Under the pieces are notes generated by a model. It did no database searches and had not been told where the DNA came from. It saw only the letters and a program-made list of their open reading frames with translations. From Zhengitettix transpicula (lineage: Eukaryota; Arthropoda; Insecta; Orthoptera; Tetrigidae): DNA of 64,000 nucleotides. Positions 13,150 through 25,400 of this stretch are shown here, in pieces. The DNA lies in NCBI GenBank assembly GCA_037074705.1, contig CM073592.1:29732629-29796628 (forward strand). Direction: 5' to 3'. Numbering within the stretch: the stretch's first letter is position 1; the number at the start of each line of letters is the position of its first letter. The position numbers were made by a program, and so were the translations under genes.

Positions 13150-16100
13150 AAATTTTTCTTACTATGAGGTTCGGAAATGGGTCAAAACGGAATGAAGACA
13201 TACGTAGTAACATCTGGCTCAATTTCTATGAAGCTCCTAGAACCAGGATTGCAACGTACACAAAGGGCAATAGTATGAAATTATGTCGACTCTAACTCCG
13301 TTAAAGGAAGGTCAATTTTGCTTCAGTTGCTTTAACAAAGGGAACCTTACAGCTAATCTACTTAGGCACAGATTTTCTGGACATCTGCAGGCGAAAACCG
13401 TTACTTTCTTTTCCCTGAAGGACCAACTCAAATTAAAGTGAAGTACCCGTCTTCCTGCGAAAGGTTTCAAAGGAAAAAAATAAATTCTGTTGATGAAATC
13501 GCTACTAGATTCGCGAAGTTTTATATCTTTTGGTTCCCTATAAATCCGTTCCCTTGTACTTAAAATTGACACAATTGTTCCCTACAAGTTACTTCATCTG
13601 CAACGAAATTATATATGTTTACAATCTTTTCAGAAATTTGGAAGGCCTTTTGCACATACATTTTCTAGGTTGAACGATATTGGAATGTTACATGTAATAT
13701 TGTTCAAACTCTTAAAACCACATTCTCAATCAATACATATTTTTTTTCTGGATCTCGTTATTGTAAGTATCCCATTCTTCCAGTATTTTAACTATTCTTA
13801 GAGTTAAAAATACGTAAAAGGATATTGTAAGATGTAGATTAATAATTCAAGTATATTTGACGCCCAATTTGGTCTGTTATCTCACATATGTTTTAAAATT
13901 AGTCTTCCTTTACCCCATAACTTTAAACAAAATATTGTGTTTTTTTATTAAATTCCTGTACATTGTCATTGATAGTAGGTGAAAATTATAATGACTATTG
14001 GAATACGTTTAATTCACTATTTTATTAATTTTATTCTAATTATTAATTTATAAAAACAATGCTGTTAAACTTTGTTGACAATTGTCCTATAGATTTGGAG
14101 AATTTGAGATTTGTTAAATTGTTTACTCACATATACCAGAAAAATTCTCCACAAGATACATATGGTATAACATCACAACTGTAAAGTCTTTAGATGGTAA
14201 AGTTTCCTGAATAATAATAATAATAATAAACATATACTAATGATCTTGAATATTTAGTTATATTCCTTATTTTCAGCGTTTTTATTTTGGTAAATTATAC
14301 TTTGGCGTTATTTTTAAAAATTTAACAAATTTCATACGTGTCATAATTTATATAAATATATTTAGTCACCGTCAAATTGACGTATTTTACGAAAATATGG
14401 GCTAAAATTAACCGTGATATCAAGTCTAGTTTTATTTAAAAAATCCGGATTAATCACATTGAAGCTTCTCATAATCATTATGCTTTACTAATCACATTTT
14501 ATTTAGAAATTTGATATTCGTTTGAATTAGGAAATAATATTTGGTATAAATATGAAAATACTTTTGGATAACCTATTTTGTTTCAGGTAATTAAAATGAC
14601 ATCTGCTGATTAAATTTTAAAAGCTTTGTAGATAATTACTGACCAAACAGTGTAATTAACATTTTACATCACTTACGTTATAGAATTTTTTTCAAACCAA
14701 TTTTGAGTTGGATCTGGTTTTTATCCTTGATGGGACAAATACGTACACGGAGGTCGAAAAGTTGCAACTGAAGTATTCAAAATTCTCATTATTTAGTCTA
14801 CAATCATGTTCAAAGATTTTCAATAATTAGTATAATTGTACCGTGCAATGATTTTGAACCCAATGGTTTATAATGAAGCCCACAAAAATATTATACTCTA
14901 CACGTTCACATTGGTCGAAGGACTTTTCTACTAAAATTCTTAGTTGTGTCATCTCTGCAACCTATTTAAGTATTATGATACATTATTTTTTTCGGGATTA
15001 GTTTGAGTCTGAAGTATTTTTAATTTCGCTTTCTTTTTGCACATAATTCAACTGAATATTTTTGAAGTTCTTAATATCATGTTTATGTGTTCATTAAACC
15101 GCATTTATTAATTCAGTTTGTTACATTATAGGAAAAAATAATAATTCTGAATTTTTGCGACATAAATCCGCTTTTAGCTTGACAGAAGTCATTGGACGTA
15201 TCATATATTTTAATGTTTGTTTGAATAATTGGATTCTTCCAGGAAAGCCAAAGAAAGTTGACCAATTATGTACGCCTAATTACATTTTTATACGTCAGCA
15301 CTTTTGAGTCAATCATTTCAGTTACGTCAATAAATAACACAGTGGATGTTCTCACTGCCTTCAGAATCACGATGAGTTCTGATTTTCAATGCACATTATC
15401 TAAATAATTTTCTGAAATTTACACTATTTTTCCTGTTGTCTGCAATTCTACCGAGAACCATGGTTTCTCGGACTGATTTTTTTTAAGCTCGTCTCAAATT
15501 ACGGATTCGTTTCTAAGCCCAATCTATAAAATTGGAAAAAAAGATTTCGCCAGTAACTTCATCACCTGCATGACGATAGTTATACCATAATTCTTACAAC
15601 GACCTGTAAAAACACCATAACCTTTGTATTAAATTTCGGTCTCTTGGAGTTTTTATGATACGAACTTCGTTAACAGCTTAATCTTGTTTTTGAAAGTTGA
15701 GTGTCGTAGAAAGGTTTGAAAAATAACTTTTCGTTTAATACTCGGGCAGATTACGAGTTCTCCTGCGAACGAGCACACGGTCAACGATTATCATAATTAC
15801 TTTGTCCATAAATTTCTAAATCTAAATGAGATTTTTCTATTAATAAATCTAAATGAATGAGTTCTGATTCTTGATACGTAGCATGTGAAGATATTAAATA
15901 TAATGGGAATAGAGGAAAAATTACATGCGTAGTTTCCAAGATTTTCAAACAAAAGATTTAATAATGAATTGAACTTTAAATAATTTAATAATGTGGCTTT
16001 CTAGCTGTAACCGTGAGTTTCATACACTCATAATTGATTATTTAGAAATATTTCTGAATAATTTAGCTTTCTTCGAAATAATTTTACCTGAAAAAGGCTT

Positions 16101-16231
16101 GAGATTAGCGAATCTCAAGAGGATGTTTTTAGAGCTGAATGTTTCTCTTTGACTCGGTAAGTATCATTCCACGTAAAGTGTGTCCCAGTTTTTCCTGCGG
16201 TTTCTGAAGAATCCAGACTCAAAGGGGAGTC

Positions 16232-16257
16232 ATATATATATATATATATATATATAT
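16232..16257. repeat. (AT)n microsatellite
   Basis: Thirteen AT units, uninterrupted. Confidence 0.95.
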
Positions 16258-16517
16258 TTAATCTTTCCATTACATTTTAATACCGGAGAAGTATGTTTTG
16301 TTAAAAGCGTATTAACTTCCTTAATATTCCCCTTCTTCTTCGATTAAAACTTTAAAAACCAGCGAAAGTTAACAAATGTTTAGAAGTTTTTCTCATAGAT
16401 AACGTTGCAATTTAAATATGACAAAACGATTTATGAAGACGAATTACCATTCAATTTAAAATGCTTGTACGTAGCAGTTGAATTAAACGCATCCCTGTAC
16501 AAATAGGTAAATTTGTT

Positions 16518-16741
16518 ACCTGATGCAGGTTTTTCTAGGGTTTTCCCTGCATTTCTTTAGGCGAATGCCGGGTAGTATCCTTAAACCATAGCCCGGGGGC
16601 CCTCGTTAACCCTTGGCTACCTTCCTCTACCATTCTGTATCCCCCCTGTCAAATCCCTTCCTATGCTATTAAAGGGGAGTTGCCACCATGTGGATTACCC
16701 TCATGTAGCCTGTTACTCTAAAAAATAAAATAAAATAAAAA
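16518..16741 (+). mobile_element. A-tailed retroposed repeat, copy B (5'-truncated)
   Basis: Matches the 3' half of copy A from acctgatgcaggtttttcta to gtagcctgttactctaaaa, then a degenerate (AAAAT)n tail. It lacks the 5' half present in copies A and F, as expected for a retroposon truncated on insertion. No clear target-site duplication was seen. Confidence 0.8.
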
Positions 16742-19700
16742 AACTATTGCTTTTAATCAACGTAAGTACGTATTTAGTTGTCACGTTTCTATTTAAATTA
16801 CAGGTGGGCAAAAACTGAATATCAGTGGGAAGGATAAAATGAAAAATAATTCTGTATGTGAGAACTATACGTGAAATAAGTTAAAGCTTCATGTAGTCGT
16901 TGATAAGAAAAACTGTCTCAGAAGATGGATATGACTCAACAAGTGTTATTAAACATATATAATTTATTAATTATAAAGTATTAGTTTATTCAACCGCCGC
17001 TCTTCAGTAGGAACGACGAGAATCTTGATATACTCCCCCAAAAAAACGTTTTTTAGAAAAGTGTTACACACCGCCCTCTACTTACTCAAAAATAAGAAAA
17101 TTATATAAATATGAAGAATCCTCCCCATGTGTACTATTAAATCTACATCAAACCCTCAGAAATTAATATTTAAATATATGCAAAAATTGATCATTATTTT
17201 TATTATACTAAGGAAATTTCTGTGATACGTATTGCTGAGAATATTAAAAACGGAGCGTGTTTTTTTAATGGTAAACGCAGGCTGACGCTGTGACGTAGCA
17301 GCGGGCTCTGATTGGACAGCCACACCTTCCACTCTTGCCCTATTACCTCCCGTCACAGATAAATAGAATAATTCCGAAAAATATATTAAAAACATAAATT
17401 TTTATGAGACTTTGTACGCAGTAATAATTTAAAATTTCGAAGTAAAATTATATATAATTGAGGACGACCATCACACTCAAATTTGTGATTATATTTCGGT
17501 TAATTATTATATAGGAGAACTTGGAATAAAAACAATGGAAAGTGATTCACATCTACATTTAGTAAAGTATAGATTATTGTTCTCATATTTATTGTTAAGT
17601 ATAGAGGGTAAAAAGCGAGTAAGTATAAAAATTGAAACGAAAATCGTCCATAAAAATTACTGATAATGTGTTCTATTGAGTCTTTAAATAGGACAGCTTG
17701 TACTAAACTATAGGGAATTTAATATCCTCAGTTATCTGAAAAGTATACATTTCCATCAAATTAATTAGACGCAAAACTATTTTAAACAGGCCACTCCTCG
17801 AGCATGCTTTATACGTCACACTAATAGATTGTAAATCTAAACTAGAATCTAATAAATTTAGTAAAGGAGAAGGGCGTTTTCGTTCACTTGTTAGAGAGAC
17901 ATTCTGAACAAAATATTAAATATATCTAGGAAATATCTAATTTTGAAGGTGTCATGCTATTAAAGCCGAAATTTTCATCTCACTTGGACATGTTAAAATT
18001 CATGCTAGGACGGGACAAAGTTTCTCTTGCCCTTACCACTTTCGAACGGCCATCTTGGTGTCTAGGCCTGCTCCATTTGTCCCAGTGCTGCCTGCTTGTC
18101 CTCCTTCTGGAAAATTCTATCAGGGACTCCCCAACAAGCAAACGACAATGCCCAACGCTACAATAGTGGCAATCTAACAATTGATCATGATACACCAACA
18201 TTAACACAAAGCAAAATTCAATTACAAACAACACACAAGCATTGTTTGATTCACATGAGCTTAAAGTTAGCAGTAAAAGTATTTACATGCTTACAAATTA
18301 CTTGAATATTGACACAAAAAATCACAGTTAACAAATGAAGGCACAGTGAAACACATTTTGGCACCATCAATGCAGTAATTGACATAAAAAAATCATTTCT
18401 TAATATGTTACGATTTTAAAGTCCATATTCATGAGAAAAAAAACACAATTAACAGTAAAAAAGCCAACTACTGGAATAGTAACTGAATAAAAAAACATAT
18501 ATGGACGGATATTTCAATTAAATTCATTGAATCGCTACAGATAGTGCCAAAAATATATAATTTAGTTTTTCAATTACCAAAGGGATGACATTTATATACA
18601 GAGTACGAAAATATAATTTCTACTCAACTAATTCATGTGCGATTTATGAAAGTACATGAAACAAGTTTTTCAAGGTGTTAGTAACAGTTTTAAATAAAAG
18701 TAGGAGTAAACATAAAATTCACATTTGTTGGTAATAATCAATTAAAATGTGTTTCCCCACTTCAGGAATTATTTACTGCCAAAATATTTGCAAGTAACCG
18801 TTATATTAATTTGGAACATATTTTAGGGGCGTTTTATGTATTAAAATGTATTAAAATGCCGTTTTGTCTACATGAGTTTTTGGCAGTGAATTAATTAAAC
18901 GAGAACGTAGTCACTTGCAGTAGGCCATATGATTACTTCACTATTTAGTAACCTACAGGACAAAACCCCAAAAACTCCTGAAAGCGCTCCCAATTCTCCT
19001 TTCGAATGTAATTTGGCACAAAAAATTTACTATTCTAGTTTATTCTACTCAATTCAATGGAAGATAAATATTTCAGAAATGATCACAGATATTATCACTA
19101 AGTTACTGTAAATGGTTTAGAACCGGATTGTAAGTAGTTTGTGTATGTCAACTGCAGATTAAAAATTGCTAAAAAGTTTACATAAAAAAATGTCGTTAGA
19201 TAATTTCGAAAACATGCAAATTTCTGTTACATATTTTGTCACTTCCAGTCTGTATTCGTTATCAGTGTTATTCTTAACATTTATCTAATACGACAATAAA
19301 TATTTATCCATTACGAAAAATTTGTACTCCAAGCGAATTAATTATGTGGGCTCTATATAAGTTGTGTAAACTTATATTTAGGAACTTAAATTGAGAAAAG
19401 AAAAAAAAATTCTACAAAATTAAAAGAATCCGTCTGGGGATGAAAACTTGTATTCCATAATGTTTTCCAAATAATGAAGATAAATACAACGGAATAAAAA
19501 CCACCACTCAAAAACAGTACAATAAATATATTTCTTGTCATATCTAAAGTAGTGTAAGTTTCATTTTACCGTTGCTATGAATTCCAAAACATTATTTCAT
19601 AATGGGTGATAGTAAATAAGGGCTCGATGCTGTTAGTCGATGACATTGAAGTTCAATTGCACAAATCATTTTCATTATTTCATTATTATCTTCATTTATG

Positions 19701-21311
19701 GTTTTATAATTAGGTGTCCAAGTCATTATAGCCATTTTTGGATTGTTTAAATTATTTATCATGGTCAAACTTCACACTCATGTTCACACAATGTTGTCAT
19801 TATTGATAATAAATGTTTTTCAGTCGCATCTTCTCCCTATCGACGCCATTGATACTGACGTAATTCATTATGCAATTTGAAAATCGTTCCAATGTGTAAT
19901 GGAAACATGGGAACTACGATGGAACATGTTAAATTATTAATTAAAATCTCTTAGTTAAACGTTACAAGGCAAACGTTACCAATATTTGTTGCAAATAAAA
20001 CTCGATATGAGATGCGATCTAGTTTTAAGTATCTTAATTACATGTTCACCTGTAAAGTTTTAAATTGTGACCACTTTTTAATGGCAACGTTCATTATAGG
20101 ATGATCAAACTGGAAAGAGAAGAGATCTCACTACTTTAAAATCGCGTCGTTAGAAAGCAAAATTTTATTGTTGTCTACCTACACGGTTGACCGGTCAAGA
20201 TTCAACATGAACTGAATGAGAAATGAGCTGACTGTGTTATAAACGTGAAAAATATATATTCGTGGGTGCGATACTCCAGAAAAAGTCACTTTGAATTCAT
20301 GACATTGAGTGGCCACTCAAAAGATGGAGTACATACGAATTTGATCAAAATGGTGCTACGGTGATGACTGCAATGTATGAAAATGTATCGATGACAAAGA
20401 TCCCGTCAAAATTTCCAGAAATACCTTTTGTTGGGTTTCAGCTGCTCTTGAGACTAACTAGGCCCGGATTTCTGGACCTGCGTGGATTTTTGATCCATGA
20501 TGCTATCACACCATATGTAATTTAAGACGCAGGAATCGTGATTATACGTGGCCACAGAACAGCCATCCTTAACAACGAGTTAGATAGTTTGTGATCACAG
20601 ACGTAAATGTACTGTCGTGACACACCAAGAGTCAGAAGTATCTAAATTCCTGATGTCTTCACCTCGGCCCAAGTGATTTTTGGTTATTATTAACTATGGA
20701 GGACGCAATCCGTAGTATTTAATTATGTAGTCTGGCAACTATAACATCAACAATTTTCTAAAACCTGAAAGGCTTCATATGCATAGACGACGGCTGATTC
20801 ATGCCTTAACGTTGATATAATGTCTACGTGTGTAAGGAAGTAGCAGAAGATTGAATACTAGAATGTACATTAAGAGACCTTAAAACTTGATCGCAGATCT
20901 CAAAATTGCCATGACGGTGTGTGTTGGCCGCTATGAAATTTTTCTGCGCTCTGTTTACTAAATTAATCTGAATAAAACGTTGCAACAGGTCCAAGGATCA
21001 ATACTTAAACGTTCAAATTAGTCCACCAGCTAAGACTTCATTTCGTTATGCGAAGTCTTCGTGACACTAACATTCCATTTCTGCTTTCTAGTACTAAGGT
21101 GGTAAATAAATTGGTGAACAATTGGTTCACATGATACATAAAATTCACATGAGTAGAAAAATCTGAAATCACAATGAGATAGAAAAAGGAAGCAGCCTCT
21201 TCGTTTGTAATTCCACATGTATTGAATCTTATAAATTATAAGGCTTTTCAAGTGCAATATAAAAATAATTAATGATCATAATTAATAATATTCCGTTGTT
21301 TATGCATCTTT
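16742..21311. other. Intergenic stretch between the left gene and the receptor 3' end
   Basis: No supportable gene. A GC-richer patch at 17940-18235 is open on both strands (for example ARETLSRPSMNFNMSK on the minus strand). It resembles a repeat fragment more than an exon, because no splice sites fit and neither frame is recognised. The segment at 20100-20960 is moderately GC-rich with many stops. The rest is AT-rich. Confidence 0.4.
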
Positions 21312-21317
21312 TTTATT
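21312..21317 (-). terminator. Poly(A) signal of the pyrokinin receptor gene
   Basis: AATAAA on the minus strand, 37 nt after the receptor stop codon and within an A-rich context. It is the first canonical signal downstream. A later signal could also be used. Confidence 0.5.
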
Positions 21318-21353
21318 TTTTAGTGACGTCACAGTATGCTTTAGTTTGATGGT

Positions 21354-22424
21354 CTAAGTGTTTATGAGGGGCGCCGAGGAAAAGGTGGCAAGATTGGATC
21401 CAAGCTGCCCAGCCATGAGCACGGACTCGTCCATCATGGCAGCACAGCAGGACTGAGATCGCATCACAGCCACCGTGATCACTCCGTTGCACCACCGCGG
21501 TTCCGCTCGCATCAGATCAACGTTTCGGCGTCCAGGTTCACCCTCGCCCGTCGCAGGTTCTACCTGAAGCACCACCTGTTCTTCCTGCAACTCTGGGACG
21601 TGTTCCAGCTCCCCTTGCGAACTGCTAATTTCGTAAAACTCGTCACGTATCTCGTTTTTGCACCTGTAACAAATTAGCTTTAAGCCTCTCCTGTTAAACG
21701 CGTCGAAGCTCTCCCTGAGGTTGTTCTTAGCTATCTCCATAACCAGAGCCCTGTCTTGTAACTGGTTTTCGGTCACGTCCTTATCGGAGCTGTTAAAATT
21801 CGGCACAGTGTGTGACCTGGCGATGACGAGTCTGCAGTCGGCGTCGCTGCCGCTGTTTCCCTCGCTTTCCGGTTCGCTTCGGGGCAGTTTTTCCCTTATC
21901 TTGCTCCGTTTGCCCTCGCTTTTACGGCCCACAGAGGAGCTGTCGGCTGAAACGGCTTCAATTTTGTAAGGTCTCTGTATTTTGCAACGCTGCTCCTGGA
22001 ATATCTCTATATCTTCAATTCTAGCGCAATACTTCCTATCAGCTACCTTCGAGCACTCATCTTTTAATTCAGAAGCCTCGCGATCTTCGCCCGGTTCCCG
22101 AATGAGGCTTCCCTGTCTGGAAACCCTGTCTCCCTTTAGCAAGTACCTCGACGTATCGGAGGCGATACTGGGGAACATGGTGGACGAGAGCGAGTCCCTC
22201 TCGTAGTCCAGGAAGTAGTTGTTGTAGATGGGGCCGAAGTTCAACTTGTTGGCAGAGTCTGGGCGATGACAGCTGAGCGGGGGCGGAGGTCTGCGGAAGG
22301 ACACTACCAGGGGGCGACGGCTCAGGTCGCTGCTCGTGTTGCTGGACCTGGCAGAGAGAACCGAGTAGCAGTGCCACCTACCTCCGCGAGTGCGAGGCCT
22401 TCCCAGGTACCGCGCCAGCGTGTC
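21354..22424 (-). CDS. PK-R: Receptor exon 5: long cytoplasmic tail
   Basis: Starts after acceptor gtttattgcag at DTLARYLGRPR, which continues the conserved KFREAFK|xTLAR junction of pyrokinin receptors, and runs 356 codons to TAG at 21354-21356. The tail is hydrophilic and Ser/Arg/Glu-rich, with a PPPP stretch near tail residue 46, several Ser/Thr clusters that could be phosphorylated, and SSAPLINT at the end. There is no extra membrane segment. GC content is well above the flanks, and the whole frame is open, which argues for real coding sequence. Tails of family members that I know are usually far shorter, so either this lineage has an extended tail or an internal splice removes part of it. 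I see no compelling internal donor/acceptor pair. Confidence 0.8.
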   Translation of the reverse strand, partial: DTLARYLGRPRTRGGRWHCYSVLSARSSNTSSDLSRRPLVVSFRRPPPPLSCHRPDSANKLNFGPIYNNYFLDYERDSLSSTMFPSIASDTSRYLLKGDRVSRQGSLIREPGEDREASELKDECSKVADRKYCARIEDIEIFQEQRCKIQRPYKIEAVSADSSSVGRKSEGKRSKIREKLPRSEPESEGNSGSDADCRLVIARSHTVPNFNSSDKDVTENQLQDRALVMEIAKNNLRESFDAFNRRGLKLICYRCKNEIRDEFYEISSSQGELEHVPELQEEQVVLQVEPATGEGEPGRRNVDLMRAEPRWCNGVITVAVMRSQSCCAAMMDESVLMAGQLGSNLATFSSAPLINT

Positions 22425-25400
22425 CTGCAATAAACAATTACTGAGTCAGTCAGCAACGCAATCACCAGTCCTCACTTCATATATTATGACCTAACGTGAC
22501 ATGTAAGTAGGGATGAAACTGCTATTAGATGCCGCTGACATCTCTCGCGAGCTACTACGAGACCTTACTAATGAGATTAATTAAAATATATAATTACATC
22601 TGGTTAAAGTGTGGTTTATTTAATATAATCCAGGAATTCAGTATACTTCACTGAAGGAAACGAATGTAATTAATTTCATAATAACAAATATCAAATGTAA
22701 TTTATCGTAAACAGCAGGAAAATTCTATTCTAATATGAAAAAATTTACGTCTGATTGAAAATAATGAATCAGGTGCTGACGAAAGGGACAAGGATCCCAG
22801 AAAAGTTGTGTGGTATTTATATTACCTTTTTGTCTGAATTCGCTATCTTTCTTATTCATTATTCAAAATTCTATTCTACTGAATGTAATCCAGTAACTTA
22901 CACATTCGCTAGGTTATGTACAATTTGATGTATGTTATGTACAAAATTGATGAAAAACGTCCTATTCTAAGCAGAGATCAACAAAGAAGATGGAAAGAAA
23001 GATTAAGTGACGTAGAGTTTTGTAAAATTGGAAAAGTTTTTGAGGAAAACAGATTAAATTTTTTTAAAAATATCTGGACGTTTACTGTAACTGATCAAGA
23101 CAAATAAGAAGACAGGAGATTGACAAAATTATGGGGTTCCATTTTAAATTATTGTAATAAACATACACGTAAGCCTTGTTCGTTTATAAATCAAATCCCC
23201 TGTGAAGATGCATATTTCTTTTGTATATCCTCACAATATTCTGAAAGAATTTTAGAGATGTAATAACAGGATATGACGGAAGAAGGCGGGGAGTCTTCCG
23301 CTTCCATGAAGGAATGTCTGCCCTAGTTTTGCTGACAATTCTCACACTGGCGATGTTATTGATATTCAGGAAAAAAAGCGTTCTTCTCTCCCGGAGCAGT
23401 CACCGGCTGTTTCAGAGATAATAGTAATTATGAGAACAGAGTGATTTCAGGCTGATTTCTTTTTAGATTTTTAACTGTGTGAAATTGGAAACAGCAGTAA
23501 CATTTTTAATTATTGAATCATTACGTATATTTAACGATATTATTGGACTGAGATTCGGAACGAAGTAAAATGGTAGTTCTTGTTTGAATACGATTTGTTA
23601 TATCTTTACTTTTAAAAGTAATCTGTGAGCTTCTTAGAAATACTACTAAGTACTATGAGGGGTTTATTTGAGTGTCCAAACGAGTCCTACCGGGTACGGG
23701 CCACAACGCTTGACTGGCTGCTTCACTGACGATGACGACTCGTTGGGCACATGAGCCAACAAGTGAACGTACCTTGAAAGCCTCCCGGAACTTGTAGGAC
23801 ATGATGTGGTAGAGCAGCGGATTGATGGTCGTGCTGAGGTAGTAGAGGACCCCCGACAGGTACGTCAGGGTGTGGTAAAGCAGACGCACGAAGGAACTGG
23901 AGTGGGGTTCCGAGGCGTACACAGCCAGAAGCCTCTGGGCGTGGAAAGGCGCCCAACAGATGAAGAACGCCACCACCACTGCCACTGCAACCGAACGAGA
24001 CGTTAAAGTTATCTGTTGACCCGATTATTGTAGTTGATCTGCAATTTGAGAACCGAGCTCAGTCCTGACAGGAAATAAAAATATCCTTCAAAATGATATA
24101 AAGAGTTTGTAAAACTACCGAAGGCGGGTTCTGCTCAAGTTTTCTGCTTTTAATGAATAATCCAATGCTCGAAGCGTTAGATCAGAAAGAATTTACACGT
24201 GGGCCAGTTGTATAACACTACGAAGATCAGCATGCAAAAAATAGAAAATTACATAAATTCTACTAAATGAGGTAATTATTGTAATGATACTTTCAGGGTA
24301 TTTCGCTTTTATATAATAAAATCCCGACAGCGAAGAACAAGACAATAGTTATCCAAGAACTGATGAAAATATGAAATCATAAACAGGGTTGAAAAAAACG
24401 ATTGAAAAATCATTTAATCCATAAAACAGAAATGGAGGAAAAACATGTACACTATGTGGGTATGGAATAGCTAGTCATGTCTAAATTCGATGCGCAGTCG
24501 TCCACTGGCCTGGTATTTGAAGTAGGGGTAGGTCGCAGCTCATTTTAACATTAATTAGTTCCGGAAACTTGGATGATGTAAAAACTATTCTGAAACATTG
24601 GCGCAAGAAAATATATTGAGTTCAGGTCAGGATATGTTGACGAAACTCATTCGTGAAAGGTAAGAATTGATAAGTACAGGGTGTGATAAAGTCGTCCGCT
24701 GTCTGTATATCCCGTTCGTAAGAATACAATGAATGTTTTTAAGAATGATAGTAGCGTTACTCGAGCTTGTCTCCAAGGAGTCGTTCCTCCCGACGACTAT
24801 AGCCCTCTTCATCTTTTCCTATCTCCTACTGCATATTTCATATTACTCTCTCACGACCTGCATACCTGTTGATAAGGAGACTGATGCTGTAACTTTGATT
24901 ATAAGCATGTTATTACCGATGGTAAACACACTTCTGTGTGCCTTTCCACAGCTCAAACCAATCCTGTAAATTGTTAATCACTTATATTATCCGACATTTT
25001 CCAGCGCAGCGTAAAATACTGACTGAATTCAAATGCTGACCCACTAAAACTGAGTCGATCAATCGAGTCACCGAATTTTGTTTTTATATTAAAGTTGAAG
25101 GTCGAACACAGTAACCGTACAACACAAGAATAGGATCTAAGTTACATCGGTCTCGACTTTTTTTTTCTTAGTACATATTTATCGAAATTTTTTAAACAAC
25201 AATGAAAAACAGTTTCATAAAGGTAAAGAAGTTCTGTTCTGAATTGATATCAAACTGATGATGCGTTTAACGGAATGAGGAATTTTGTAACAAAAATAAA
25301 CAAAGGGAAATCCATTAATTTAGTATCAATTTCAGTAACTATTGAGGAATTTATCGAAACAGAAATTTTTTGTTTATGGAAACTGGAGATGATGACAATT

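Larger units (their letters stand above)
10851..16517. other. Non-coding stretch with few features
   Basis: AT-rich, with no gene that I can support. It holds the MITE arm at 13086-13149, short (ATA)n runs near 14210-14230 and an AT microsatellite at 16232-16257. The segment around 11.28-11.75 kb is somewhat richer in GC but has no open frame of note. Confidence 0.5.

Noticed and set aside
17954..18234. Overlapping open frames on both strands
   Set aside because: Open on both strands with no homology or splice context; probably a GC-richer repeat fragment.
21721..22377. Open frames on the plus strand and in other minus frames over the receptor tail exon
   Set aside because: They overlap the well-supported exon 5 in other frames and arise from its GC-rich codon use.
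24733..24969. Hydrophobic 78-codon frame that looks like membrane segments
   Set aside because: It lies within receptor intron 3, is not recognised, lacks splice sites in phase with the receptor, and AT-rich DNA readily encodes hydrophobic strings.
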